Shown: positions 46,432-58,125 of the stretch, piece by piece
Layout: each line of letters begins with the position of its first letter
How positions within the stretch are numbered: the first letter of the stretch is position 1
Origin: Quercus robur
Taxonomy: Eukaryota; Streptophyta; Magnoliopsida; Fagales; Fagaceae
NCBI RefSeq assembly: GCF_932294415.1
Contig: NC_065535.1
Span: 14,918,282 to 14,982,281, forward strand
Direction: 5' to 3'
Length of the DNA: 64,000 nt
Position numbers and translations under genes: made by a program
The notes under the pieces: generated by a model
Database searches by the model: none
The model's input: the letters and a program-made list of their open reading frames with translations, nothing else
What the model was told of the DNA's origin: nothing

Positions 46432-48224
46432 TGTTGATGGCCATTTTGGAAGCCCAAGTGGAAGGGAGAAGCCCAGCAACATAGATAGAAAGGAGTTGGC
46501 AAACGAATAGAAAACTCATTAAGTCCAAGTAGCAGGAATAATGGATCACAGGCCCATAAGATAAACAAATGGGTCTTGAAGAGGCAAATGGGCTTAAAGG
46601 AGCCCGGAAAGAGAGAAAAAGCAAACCATGGGCAGTATATGATGTGGAAAAGTGAGAATGGGCCGCGGCAGGCCCAAAGTAATGAAAGCAAAGAAAGTAA
46701 GGGGTTGATGGCAAACCCATGAACCCTAAGGATGAGAAATAATGTAATTGGGCCAGGGAAGCTCAAAGAATTTAGTAAAAGCCCATGGTAATGCAAAGTT
46801 AGGAAAAGGGTCAAGGAAGCCCAAGGAAAGCAAACGGACCCGGGACGCCCAAGGGAAAACAAATGGGACACAGGAGCTCGCTAGTAATGTAGCACAAGAA
46901 CCAATGGTCTTGTTGGGCCATTAGGGGAAGAATAAACGACAGGCCCAAAGGGACCCAGCCAGATTGAAACAAAACAATTTCGCAATAGGAATGATAGAGT
47001 GGTATGGTAGGAGATAGTAGCAGGAAGAATGGTGGGCTGAGAAAAAAGCAAAGCCCATCATCAAGCAAGGCCCAGCCCCGAATAGGGCAAGCCATAAAGG
47101 AAAGGAAAACTAGAAAATGGTCAAGAACGGACGGCAGACTGTGCAGACCAACCATGGTAAGCGCATGAGCAGCAGACAGATTTTGGACATACATGGAAGA
47201 GAGGCACGCGTAAGGCCCAGACCTCACCAGCTTGTACCCAGCCAATACAAGACACGGTGAGGTCATGAGTCAGAGGTAAAAGGGCATGGTTTGGTGGTGG
47301 GGAGAGGGGAAAACTTATTTTGAGGTTCCTGCTAGGGCTCTTTTGGGGGAAATGTCCTGCTAGGATGACATACCACCCAAACGGGCATAGCTGAGTTGGA
47401 ACTACTAGATGCATGCCATGAGGGAGAGGGAGAGAGAAGGCACCCACACTGTAGCAAGAAAGGGTGCTACAACAGACAAACAGACAAAATAGCTTTATTT
47501 TGTTTAGCAATGGGGAGTGGCACACAATCGGACCAGTGATGGTCGGCAGGTACACCCAGACCTGACAAAGGTGGTTAAAGGCTAGAATAGTAAAATCTGG
47601 TCACGGCAGGCACTATAAAGAGGCCGTTGCCATGTACAGGAAGGAGGACACAACAACAACAGTAAGCACTACGGTGTTGAAGACTTGAAAACCAGGAAAT
47701 AAAAACAAGGATTAAGAAAAGAAAAAAGATAAGAAAAAGGGGAATATTAGAAAAGAAGGAGAGAGAAAAAAAAGATAGAGAGTGAGAATGGCAAGCATGC
47801 ACCAATAGGTTGATTCCCTCTCTTCCTCTCAAAATCTTGCTCTTTGCCAGAAACGAAATGTGTTCTTGTGTGCCAACCATTTAGGTCCACTTCCCTCAAA
47901 GTGATTAATTTCCACGGTAGGATCTCCCTAAGAGATTATTCACTTTGAGAAGAGGTGTTTTTCCCTCTTTGGTTTTGGTCTTACGAATCAGACCTGATCT
48001 AATTTATTTACTCTCTTAATCAACTCACATACTACCCACTTGTTCCCCTTTACTTTTTTTATAAAATAATTGTTGTTAAAACTGTGATTATCTTTTTCTT
48101 TAAGTAAGGTTTATCTGTTCACCTTAATAAAGATCTCAAAGTCTTTGATTTTATTATTATTATCATATCTGACTACTGCAACCCATTTGAAACAGTTCCG
48201 CCCGCCGTAAGCGTGCTCCTAACA
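46432..48224 (+). mobile_element. long LTR-like sequence (solo or truncated)
   Basis: Runs from TGTTGATGGCC to GCTCCTAACA, with inverted TGTT/AACA ends. CTATAAAGAGGCC at about 47608 and AATAAAG near 48127 suit a plus-strand promoter and polyadenylation signal. Dense GGCCCA/GGGCC motifs set it apart from its surroundings. No target duplication or partner was found. The minus-strand frames over it read like shadows. Confidence 0.45.
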
Positions 48225-48985
48225 GACGAGGCATAGTTTGTGCACAAGCTGGACCAAGTTGAATTGCAGTTGGACCGGTCTCAACTCCTTTACTCAGAAC
48301 ACTCGGGCCCAATACCGCAGGAGGCAGCCGAGCCCACTTTAACTACAAAAAGGCCCACTACAATCCCATTTCCCATGAATTTCAACACCCAATTCTCATC
48401 TAAAGAGAAGAAAACCCAAAAACTCTTAAGCCTAAATCCTCATCAACCCCTCTACCTTCTCCCTCTCTAATTGGTAAATTTTCATGAGAGGTGATAAGAC
48501 CATCACACTCATCAGAGTTTTGTATGTTGATTGGAGCTTGGAACTATTGGGGCAGGTCAGAATTATTAAGGAGACTTGGAGATCAATTGCGGATCCAGTG
48601 ACTAGAGAAGAGAAATGACTCAGTGAGTCTATTATGAGCAAGAGCTTGGAGGGGCTTAATTGCAAATCGAGTATGTTTTTACTTCATTGCTTGGGGGGGT
48701 TTGTATATATGATGTACTGCAACTATTTTCTCTAGTGGATCTTTTTGGTGGTGAGACACCATGCCGAGGTTTCTCCACCTAGTACTCAGGTTTTCCTCTT
48801 CATAAACATTTTGGTGTGTTATGGGTTTCTGAGGTTGTACTTTGTTATTTGTTTATCCATGCATGCTAATATCAATTGGTTGATCACTTAAACAATTGTA
48901 ATTTAAATTGTTCAATTAGCTTAAGACCAACATTAGCCATAAAAAATTGGGGTTTAAATAACTTGAGTATGTGCTATCAAATCTT
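48225..48985. other. possible internal start of the same LTR element, otherwise no gene
   Basis: 48225-48470 keeps the base composition of the LTR and may be leader sequence; no primer-binding site is clear. The rest is unremarkable. Confidence 0.3.
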
Positions 48986-48989
48986 TCAA

Positions 48990-49082
48990 GGTTCAACTGA
49001 TCATAGCCTAGTAGAAATAGTATCTTTTATGGTGCTCCATGTCTATGGTTCAAACCCTATCCTCCCAATTCCCACTACCTAG
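48990..49082 (+). mobile_element. SINE-like tRNA-derived fragment
   Basis: TAGCCTAGTAG at 49004-49014 fits the A box exactly, and GGTTCAAACCC at 49047-49057 fits the B box. No tRNA cloverleaf, no clear tail or duplication. It differs from the other two SINEs, so it is a separate family or a fragment. Confidence 0.45.
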
Positions 49083-49631
49083 TGTTAAATATGCTAAAAT
49101 ACATATAGAAGCGGAAGTATAAAATAGAGTAACACAAAAATATAAGAGTTATGTCATTCAGTCTAAATAGTATATAAGTGTACTACAAATCTTGTGTTAT
49201 ATTGAGTCCAATATGGGTATATATAATAGGATAACCCTAAACTAACCATGCACTAACTATGGTTAATAGACTTGTTGTACAAGTATAAGACTTGGCTTAC
49301 ACACAAAATAGCATTAAACATGAGCTTATATTATTGGACTAATATATCTCTAACACATAGTATATAATTAAATAAACAAAAACACAAGGTAATTCACAAG
49401 GTCTATTATACTTCATTAATATAACCCAAGCCAACAAATGTCGAACACCTTTTTGTAAAATGATGATGCTGGCCGGGGACCAATTTAAAATTGTTAATAT
49501 ATTATGGTCCAAACCAATTGTACAGTTTATACATTAGAGAGTATTTGACTAACCTAATGTTAATATGCTTGTTCTACAAATACATGAGTCTACAACTAGT
49601 TTGGGCCAATTCGGCCATAATATATCTAACA
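49083..49631 (-). mobile_element. Copia-type LTR with adjoining 3' internal end
   Basis: Minus strand starts TGTTAGATAT and ends at AAATTTAACA-type text (plus TGTTAAATAT); AAGAAGGGG lies just upstream on the minus strand as a polypurine tract. 549 bp. Flanking duplication not found. Minus-strand sequence to about 50030 may be internal. Confidence 0.55.
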
Positions 49632-50039
49632 CCCCTTCTTAAACTAAAGGTGAAAACTTGAGTTTGGAATGTCTTGAATGTATAGCTTGGTGTGGCACCT
49701 ATGCTACTCGACTAACATGACAAAATCTTGTGTTATTGACATGACACTAATGATGAAGTTGACATCTAGTTGGCATGACATAACAACTGTTGAGACAAAT
49801 AGGATCCTGTGGAATACCTTGCTTAGGATTACGCCACTGACAAGACAAGCTATGTTACTGGGGCTAATGTGGCAGCATCTAGTAATACCATATAGCTTCT
49901 TTTTGGGTTTGTTAATGGTGGCAGAAGTAGGTGGTGGCTGTAAGGAGGTTGTTAGTTTTGTGTGATTGTAGTTTTGATATGAGTTTGAGACTAGGTTGAT
50001 GGCCATAGTGGACTTGATGATGGTGGGGCCGTTGTTTGT

Positions 50040-50285
50040 AGAGCAAATCCTTAGGTTAGTCTATGGTTAGTTTATGGTTAATCAAGTAATCTCTAGTATA
50101 TAAAATCTACATTGGGTTCACTGTAACATAAATGTTTAATATTAATATGTAGTCATCAAGAGCTTTCTTATTGTGGACGTAAGCCGTTAGGCTGAATTAC
50201 ATAAACCTTTGTGTATGTTTTCTCTTTCATGCTTTTGCTCATCATTAAATCATCACACACAAGCACATAACTTTAACAAAAATAC
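50040..50285 (+). mobile_element. Copia LTR fragment, plus orientation
   Basis: TATATAAAATC near 50098, then GTGGACGTAAGCCGTTAGGC and CTTTGTGTATG, the R-U5 style end common to plant Copia LTRs. Truncated at the left. Confidence 0.4.
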
Positions 50286-50693
50286 ATAAAGCCAATTCAA
50301 TTTTGAACTGATTTTATTTTTGGTTCAGATTATATTAGGACTAAACCAATTTTGTGGTTTGTTAAACATCTTCTACTAGTAAGTGCCTTACCATTCCTGG
50401 CGATGCACAACTAGGAAAAGTAACAAATGAAAACAGGCAGTTGTTATGAAGATCCGAAAAAGCACGGTGAAAAACAAGGCTTCAAGCACTTCTATCTTTC
50501 TTTCTTTAAAAAACAAAAAGGCAAACCAGACTTTCACTTGGTTTATGTACCTTATCTACTAACTATATAAAAAGCACGAATGTCATCTACAGTAATTTCT
50601 ACAGTGATTTTGGTTTCGTGAGTCCTTTTTTGTCAGTTTGTGGAGTGCTAAACGGTGCGTTTTCTCTCTGGAATATTTTCTCTCTTTTCTCTT

Positions 50694-50853
50694 TGGAAGA
50701 ACTCTCTGTATCTCTTCTCTTTATCATTTTAGGACGGCAGGACCAGATCGGCTCAGGAAGAAAGAAAAAAAAAACATGGGAAGAACTCTCTGTATCTCTT
50801 CTCTATCGTTTCTCTCTATCATTTCAGGATGAGAGGACCAGATCGGCTCAGGA
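50694..50853. repeat. two-copy duplication of about 70 bp
   Basis: 'gaagaactctctgtatctcttctct' with 'ggaccagatcggctcagga' occurs twice (about 50694 and 50779), separated by an A-rich insert. Confidence 0.75.
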
Positions 50854-51089
50854 ATTTCTGGTTTCGTCAATCACTGCCCAAAATCAAACACAATGTAGTT
50901 AACAACACAAACCCCATCATAATCATTCAAAAAGCCAAATATACCATAAAAAGAAAAAAGAAACAAAAGAAAACCACAGATTGGCCATCCTCAACAAACC
51001 CCAAATAAGACCCGGATCCTCTATGCTTCTCTCTTTCAGATTTGGACCAATAGACCAGCTGCTGCGTAGATTAAATCCCAAGTGTCGTT

Positions 51090-51221
51090 TTAAGCACCGA
51101 ACGGCGTCGTTGGAGGAGATGGGAACCGAGATGGGCCGTTTGGGCTTCCATTGCTTGAGACACTGCTTCGACCTGACCAGCTTTCGATCCCACTCAGCGT
51201 CGACTGAGGCGACCCAGCCAT
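51090..51221 (-). CDS. orphan 43-codon frame, possible first exon of a lost gene
   Basis: From ATG 51221 the minus strand reads MAGSPQSTLSGIESWSGRSS then VSSNGSPNGPSRFPSPPTTP and soon TAA. The Ser/Pro-rich text looks like a genuine protein N-terminus rather than random sequence. Upstream, CCCAAG|GTAACT near 51345 could be a 5'-UTR donor. A longer overlapping frame (50923-51228) lacks protein-like character. Downstream exons are not seen. Family unknown. Confidence 0.3.
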   Translation of the reverse strand: MAGSPQSTLSGIESWSGRSSVSSNGSPNGPSRFPSPPTTPFGA

Positions 51222-51391
51222 GACCCACTAAGTCAACTCACCAAAAAGAGAAACCCATATAGGAACTCATTTCTTGAAAACTAAGAGACTAAAAAGAAGA
51301 AGAAACTAAAGTAAAGGGTTGTTTTGCTTTAGAAGAGAAAGTTACCTTGGGTTTGGTGTGAGAGAAACTACTCGGGACGGTGAGTTTCTAA

Positions 51392-52125
51392 GAGCCTGTT
51401 TGGATTGAGTTTTTTGATAACTCAATTCTCTGTTTCCATAACTCTTAACTCAAAAATGGTGGGACCCATAGTAAAAAGTTTGTTTGCCAAACAATAACTC
51501 TGTTTCCATAACTCTGTTTCTATCACTCAATTCTCTGATTTTTGAGTTATGAGTTATGGAAACTGAAAACAACTTTTGGCTGTTTTCAGTTTCCATAACT
51601 CATAACTCAATGGCAATATCGTAATTAAACACACATAGGGGACCCACAGTCGCAACTTTTGACCACCTTTTTTTTTTTTTTTTGGGTTGGCGTTGGCTGT
51701 TTGATTTTTTTTTTTTCTTTTCCTGGGTTGGCCGTTCAGTTTTTTTTTTTTTTTTTTCCTGGGTTGGCGTTGTTCTTTTTTTTTTTTTTTTTTTCTTTTT
51801 CTTTTCCTGGGTTGGTAGTTCGTTTTTTTTTTTTTTTTTTTCTTTTTCTTTTCCTGGGTTGGCTATTCCTTTTTTTTATTTTTATTTATTTTTTTTTTAT
51901 ATATATTAGCTTCGGTGAGTTGGGTATTAAAAAAAAAAAAAAAACTGTACTGGCTGACAGGTGTGGGACCCATGAATAGTGTGAAAAAATTGAGTGATGA
52001 AAATAAAAGTGATGTTGCCAAATGAGTGTGAAAAAATGAGTGATGAGTGATGAGTTATGAGTGATGAGTGATGGAAATTGAGTGACGGAAATTGAGTGAT
52101 GAAAAAAGCTTACCCAAACAGGGTC
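51392..52125. mobile_element. 734-bp Tourist-like element with TAA duplication
   Basis: Ends GAGCCTGTTTGG and CCAAACAGGGTC are inverted repeats flanked by TAA at 51389-51391 and 52126-52128. Inside lie a 29-bp perfect hairpin, a T-tract/CCTGGGTTGG tandem repeat (about 51665-51875, six units) and a run of GTGATGAGT units near the right end. No transposase. Confidence 0.75.
51542..51610. repeat. perfect 29-bp inverted repeat with 11-base loop
   Basis: Arms 51542-51570 and 51582-51610 are exact reverse complements (TTGAGTTATGAGTTATGG outer part). They sit inside the Tourist-like element. Confidence 0.9.
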
Positions 52126-52439
52126 TAAGTTTCCTGAAGAGGTTTATCAAAAAATAAAGTTTCCTGAAGAGAGGACTAAATAAGGCGGAGAGTTTGGGGC
52201 TTAGACGGCTGATGAAAGAAAAAGGAGGTGGGTATAAATATTTCTAGGGTTTAAAATTGTGATGTTGTCGTTTTTTTTTTTTTTTTTTTTTTTAAGCTAA
52301 ATACCAAAACGACTTAGTTTTGGAACTAACATTAAACTTAATGTCAGATCCAAAACACGTCATTTTGGTATCAGAGTATATATAAAATATTTTTATATTA
52401 TAAGTAGTTGCATTTTTTTAGTCTTCCGTTTGTATTTTT

Positions 52440-53200
52440 CATATATATATTATTGTACTGACACAACAAATTTTATAATATTTTCACAATTATTGAGGTG
52501 TTAATTTCTTATAAGTCAAAATAAAATAATAAAATATGAAACTGTGACCAACCACAACTGAAAATAAATGTTTTATGAAAATGTTATGACACTTGTTAGT
52601 ACAGTATTTTTTCACTATAGCTACAGTACCTAATTTTTTTAAAGTAATTTGTTTGTTTGTTTGTTTGTTTGTTTTTTTTTTGTTTTTTTTTTATTTTTTT
52701 TCCTTTTAAATATTTATGTAAGCTGATAGATATATTGTTATACTGATACAACAAATTTTACAATATTTTCACAATTATTGACGTGTCAATTTTTTACAAA
52801 TCGAAATAAAATAATAAAATATGAGACTTTGACCAACCACAACTAAAAATAAATGTTTATAATAAAAGTGCGAATGCATGCATAGTGTCTTGGCACTGTA
52901 CATCCAGTGTTTTTGCATTGTGCAGCACTGTAGCTACAACAGTGCTTTGGTTTAGTTAGTCATTTTTTTTTCCAGTAATCGGTTTGTGTGTGTGTGTGTT
53001 TTTTTTTTCTTTTAAATATTGATGTAAACTGACATTTATATTGTTATATTGACACAACAAATTTCACAATATTTTCACAATTATTGACGTGTCAATTTTT
53101 TACAAGTCGAAATAAAATAATAAAATATGAGGCTATAGCCAACCACAATTGAAAATAAATATTTTTAAAAAATGTTACAACACTTATTGTTATCAAAATA
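52440..53200. repeat. tandem repeat of about 295 bp, three copies
   Basis: 'acacaacaaattt' plus 'aatattttcacaattattga', then 'aaataaaataataaaatatga' and 'gaccaaccacaa' recur from about 52451, 52738 and 53042, with a fainter partial near 53385. Spacers are T-rich with (TTTG)n or (TG)n. Confidence 0.8.
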
Positions 53201-53920
53201 TTTTCATAATTGTTGAAATCTCACTTTCTTATATATCAAATAAAAAAAATGCTAAATCCACAACATTTTAACATTAATTTCACAACAAATCATAGGTAAG
53301 CTATTATTGATGGATAGCACTGGAGCTACAGTGCTTTTGGTTTATTCAACTGGCACTATAGCTACAATGCCTAAAGTTTTTAGTGACCAACCACAATTGA
53401 AAATAAATGTTTTGAAAATAACAATAACAATGTTATCAGTTTAAAATCAATAATAACTTGTCATTTAAAATTTGTTCTAAAAATGTTATGAATATAGCAT
53501 TTCTCTCAAATAAAATAAAAAAATATCTATTCAGATCCTAAAAATGAAGATATTATGAAAATATTGTGATATTTTGTTGTATTCTTAAATTTCTTTTTTA
53601 ATATAATCAAATTAGGTGAGCCAAAATTTATATTAATTTTCTCACTACTGGGACAACATGTGCCTTGCACGTGCAGCCAACGCTAGTATTTGAAAGTATA
53701 CCAAATTGTGGGGTGACTTTTGACTCTCAATTTTTCTATGATTTCGTCCTCTTTGTTGGCTCTGGCTTGCAAGGTGTGGGGGTTTCTTCTTCTTTTCTGT
53801 TCTTGACATTTTTAAAATGTTTTTAATGTTTTGTTTAGTAATTTAGTTTAGGCGTTGAGAAATTGAAATTTATAACGTATTGGATAGTGAAAAGCCCTCT
53901 CTGTATATTCAAAATATTCC

Positions 53921-54365
53921 TATTCATTGGAAGACTGATCAGGCATGGTCACTTGTTCAAAATATTCCTATTCCTTCTTCACCGCTCTATTGACTTGCAT
54001 AGCCCCGTAAAATGGCTTCAAATATTCCAATTCAAATTGTTTGATTGTTGTGGAAAGATTTTAGAATTCATATTAGGTTCTAATTTAGAATCGCTTTTGA
54101 AGAGGCCACTGAGATAAGAATCTTGACACTAACTTGCTTTCTATTCATTGGAAGACTGATCAGGCATGCTGATTTGTGACAACAAGAATAGTTTTTCCTT
54201 CTTCACCACTGGATTGACTTGCAGAGACTTGTAATATGGCTTCAAATATTCCTATTCAAATTGTTTCATTATTGTGGAAAGATTTTAGAATTCATATCAG
54301 GGTCTAACTTAGAATTCCTTTTGAAGAGGTCACTGAGATAAAGAATCTTGACACCAACTAGCTTT
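53921..54365. repeat. two-copy duplication of about 221 bp
   Basis: 'tattcattggaagactgatc' starts at 53921 and again at 54142; both copies continue through 'cttcaaatattcc' to 'cttttgaagagg'. The unit looks like degraded coding sequence, but I do not recognise it. Confidence 0.8.
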
Positions 54366-54549
54366 CTGCAATAATTGTAACAAGTTATTAATATCTTAAA
54401 TAATGAAATTTTGGTTTCCTAAATATTCTTTTCAATTCTACATGAATAATGAAATTGTTACTTCCTAGATTATTTTCGTTGTAAAAGTTAGGAAAACAAT
54501 ATTAAAATGCTGATAGTGAGTTTCTAACCATGTGGTGGTTATATGATTA

Positions 54550-54990
54550 ATTAAGGCGAAACTATATTATTGGTCCCTGAAGTTTACCGACCCTATGAGT
54601 ACAATTGGTCTCTTAAGTTTCAAATGTGCATTATTGGTCTCTCAAGTTTTAAAAATGAACAATATTAATCCGTCTGTTAACTACAATTAATAATCTTCTG
54701 AAACTCTCACAATTTTTCACATCAATATAAGATTTGAATAAAATTATCATTTTATTTAAATAAAACTATTTTTTTTTAGTCCAAATTTAACAAAGAGTGA
54801 AACTCTCTCTCTAACAAGTCCAACTTAAACTCAAACTTATCATTACTTTTAAACAAAATTATTTTTGTTTGATCTAAACTTAACAAGGAGTGAAATTCTA
54901 TCTCTTTAACAAGTCCAACTTAAACTCAAACTCAAATCCAAATTTGCAAGAGCAAATCATGTAATATTGTAGTTTCTTAATAAATTTAAG
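54550..54990. repeat. dispersed repeat, second copy of the 11606 family
   Basis: 'ggcgaaactatattattggtcc', 'ggtctctcaagttt' and 'attaatccgtctgttaac' match the order at 11606-11730. Also an internal 'caaacttatcattact/aacaagtccaacttaaactc' duplication near 54810-54930. Confidence 0.45.
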
Positions 54991-55689
54991 ATTAGCTCGC
55001 CACATCATCAATCATTTTATTTATTATTTTTCTATTTTAAAACACACTAAAAAAAAATATTAGAACACGCTATACTAAGGATTGTGGTATTTTAAAGTTT
55101 GAACGTTAAACCACATGAACTTGCGAAAGTCTCCTAAATCAACATGTATCCTACTTCAACAAGAATTTTGACGACGTGAGGTTCAAGAAATAGATAGTCA
55201 TCGCGTCAAGTTTTCTTATTACAATTGAATTAGGAGATAGTGATTAGTGAGGCGGCAAACGTTATTATCAAGATCTCTCTCAATCGCTTCAGTCCAGTTT
55301 AGTTTTTGGTATCTCTATACTGTTTCTTTTCTCACGTTTTTTCAGTGTTGTGCAATAAGATTCTTAAATTTGATCATTCATATTATGTGTCGTGGTTTTA
55401 TCTTTTACGTTATTGTTGTTAATTTATGACTTCTACAATCATTAGGCTGTTGTTAATTAAGTTGTACAGTGGCTTCTTTTCCTTTGTCTTTGGTAAACCA
55501 ACAATTCAATTTTTTTATTTTTTTGGTTTTCAAAAAGTTAGTTTTTGTAGCACAATATTGTAGCTTTATAATCTAAACACAAAGAATATGTTTTTGACAG
55601 GAATTCTGCTTATGTTGCCCTTATAACCAATTGTTTGATAAATTACACTGTTTTATGTTGTTTATAATTCTGCTTCAACGTGTAGAAAT
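54991..55689. other. intergenic, no gene seen
   Basis: AT-rich, no recognisable coding or repeat. Confidence 0.4.
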
Positions 55690-55870
55690 TGAATCTACCA
55701 TTTTTTTTTAAAAAAATTCCATGTATTATAAGGTCAAACTTAATAAGGGCATGTGGGCTCAAGCCCACATGTAAGGAAGAGGGATAGAATAAATGATTTA
55801 ATCTACCATTTCTTAATAACTTAAATTGTTGGAATAATTAGTAATAGGTTAGTAGGATTATTTAGATTAC
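55690..55870 (+). mobile_element. Copia 3'-end/LTR junction remnant
   Basis: 'ggtcaaacttaataagggcatgtgggctcaag' and 'gatttaatctaccattt' are the reverse complement of the duplicated block at 63480-63830; a purine run AAGGAAGAGGGA resembles a polypurine tract. Confidence 0.4.
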
Positions 55871-56024
55871 ATATTTATCACGTTCAAGAATAAAATACCT
55901 TTGTTCTAACAACAAGAAGCCAAGTTCATTTACACTATTTTTTTTCATAGTTTTTCAAATACTCTAATAAATTACTTTAACTTCTAAGTTCGGTTGACAC
56001 CCAAAAAATTACAATAAGAGCATT

Positions 56025-56472
56025 AGCATTGGAGAATGCTAATGCCATATGTAAGGTGTATTTGGCATTTTAAGCTCCAAAACGTATTGCATTAGGGAAT
56101 GCTAAAGGCAAGTATTGTAAATTTTTTTGCAATACTGCTACAGTGAAATTCTATCTTTAGAATTGCACTGTAGCAGTATTGTAAAAATAATAATAATATT
56201 TTAAGCTGCTTTTCCCCTGAAATTTCTCTCTCCTTCCTCATTATTTATGTTCTCTTCTCTCTCTCTTCCTTCTCTCTTTCTCATCTGCTCTCTCCTCTCT
56301 TCAGACCCAAACATCATCCTCCTCCCAACATCAACATCACACATCACAGTGGAGGAAACATTGATCTGGGTTGATCAACGATGGAGGAAACATTGATCTG
56401 GGTTGATCAACGATGGAGGAAACGTTGATCTAGCGGCGGCAGTGGCGACGATGTCTGGGTTTTGATTGGGGT

Positions 56473-56512
<40 letters not shown>

Positions 56513-56801
56513 TTTTCCTGTTGTGATCGAGGTTGATCGGCAGTGTCTAGGTTTTCGTTCCGGTGGGATTTTGGTGGTTGATCTGGGTTGATCAACGATG
56601 GAGGAAACATTGATCTAGCGACGGCGGTGTCTAGGTTTTGATCGGGGTTTTTTTTTTTTTTTCCTGTTGTGATCGGGGTTGATCGACGATGTCTGGGTTT
56701 TTGTTTCGGTGGGATTTTGGTAGTTGATCTAGGTTGATCAACGATGGAGGAAACATTGATTTAGCGACAGTGGTGTCTGGGTTTTGATCAGGGTTGATCT
56801 G

Positions 56802-56840
<39 letters not shown>

Positions 56841-56955
56841 TGATTGGGGTTGATCGACGGTGTCTAGGTTCATGAGTTCCTCTGCGTTAATCAATGGCTG
56901 CGGGCCTGTTGAACTAGGTTTGGGTTTTCTAATTGTGTAATGTGTATGATGAAAG
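56025..56955. repeat. MITE-like start followed by a GATC-rich minisatellite
   Basis: GAGCATTAGCATTGGAG opens the block at about 56017-56034. From about 56345 to 56880, units with GTTGATCAACGATGGAGGAAAC, GATCTAGCGRCGG and GTGTCTAGGTTTTGATC recur three to four times with poly(T) or (AT)n spacers of different length. A matching right terminus was not found. Confidence 0.6.
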
Positions 56956-57049
56956 GCTGAAGCAGTTAGGCTGAAGCATGATTCCTATTTAAGGTAATCC
57001 ACCACGGCCCTTTAGAGGATGCTTTAACTAGGAAAAGTGCTCATACTAA

Positions 57050-58122
57050 GAGCATTCACATCAGCTCTTGGATAATTGTGTATAAATGTGTAAAATACAC
57101 ATTTTGACCATTTTTACACATTTTGAAGCAAAAATCACACCACATCAGTCCATTTAAAATCATGCATAATCATCTAAAATTTTCAATGAGTTACAGTACT
57201 CGTGTAAATTTACACGGGCACTGTAGCATGTGTATTTAGTTTTTTATTAATTTCCGTTCGCACCAATTTTTCTCTCTCTTCTCCGTGCACAACGACCTCA
57301 ACTCCTCATGTTCTTTTCCTCAGATGCACACAAACACATCCTCACAGAAAAATCAACACAGAGATATACTTGCTAAAAAAAAAAATCTTTTCCTCAGATG
57401 CACACAAACACATCCTCACAGAAAAATCAACACAGATATACTTGCTAAAAAAAAAAAAAAAAAAAAAAAAGAGATACACAAACACACCCACACACAAACA
57501 AACCCAAACGGAAAAACAAAAAAGAGACAGATCGGTGCTTATCGGAACGATCGGAGCTCGTGGGTCTCGCTTGATCGGAGCTCGTGGGTATGGGTCTTGC
57601 CTGATCGGAGCCTGATTGGAGCTAGGGAGATCGGTGCTTGTGGATCAGAGCTAGGGAGAACTGAGCTGTGGATTGGGGCTTGTGATCGGAGCTATGGATC
57701 GGTGTAGCTGTGGATCGGTGCTGCTGTGGATCGATGCTTGTGATCGGAGCTGTGGATCGGTGATCGGAGCTGTGGATCGATGCTTGTGATCGGAGCTGTG
57801 ATCAGAGCTGTGGATCGGTGATCGGAGCTGTGATGATGTGGATTGGTTTATGACCGAGAGGGAGAGACTGGGTATGGAGAGATAGAAGAGAGAGAGAAAG
57901 AAATCAGAAAATATGAAAGAGGGAGAGAGAGAGCGCGTATAAAAACGGTTTAGGTGAGAGAAATAATAAAATAATTAAGAAAATATATTATTTAAATAAG
58001 AGAGGTGATAGAATAGATGAACTGATGTGAGTGTTTTGTAAAAGTGATAGTATAAAATAGAAAAAAGTAGATTTTTGGTGTAAAATAGACGAAATCTTTT
58101 ACATGAGTTGATGTGAATGCTC
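57050..58122. mobile_element. 1,073-bp MITE-like element with TAA duplication
   Basis: Ends GAGCATTCACATCAGCTC and GAGTTGATGTGAATGCTC are inverted repeats with one mismatch in 18, flanked by TAA (57047-57049, 58123-58125), as in PIF/Harbinger. Inside: a 'gatgcacacaaacacatcctcacag' duplication (57323, 57396) and a GATCGGAGCT/GTGGATCGGTG array (57540-57830). No transposase. Confidence 0.8.
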
Positions 58123-58125
58123 TAA

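Noticed and set aside
46389..47880. Minus-strand frames of 100-160 codons as genes
   Set aside because: Hydrophobic, Pro/Leu-rich text comes from the GGCCCA-rich LTR read backwards; no domain or splice logic.
51659..51979. Phe-rich 106-codon frame
   Set aside because: It is a translation of the T-tract/CCTGGGTTGG repeats inside a MITE.
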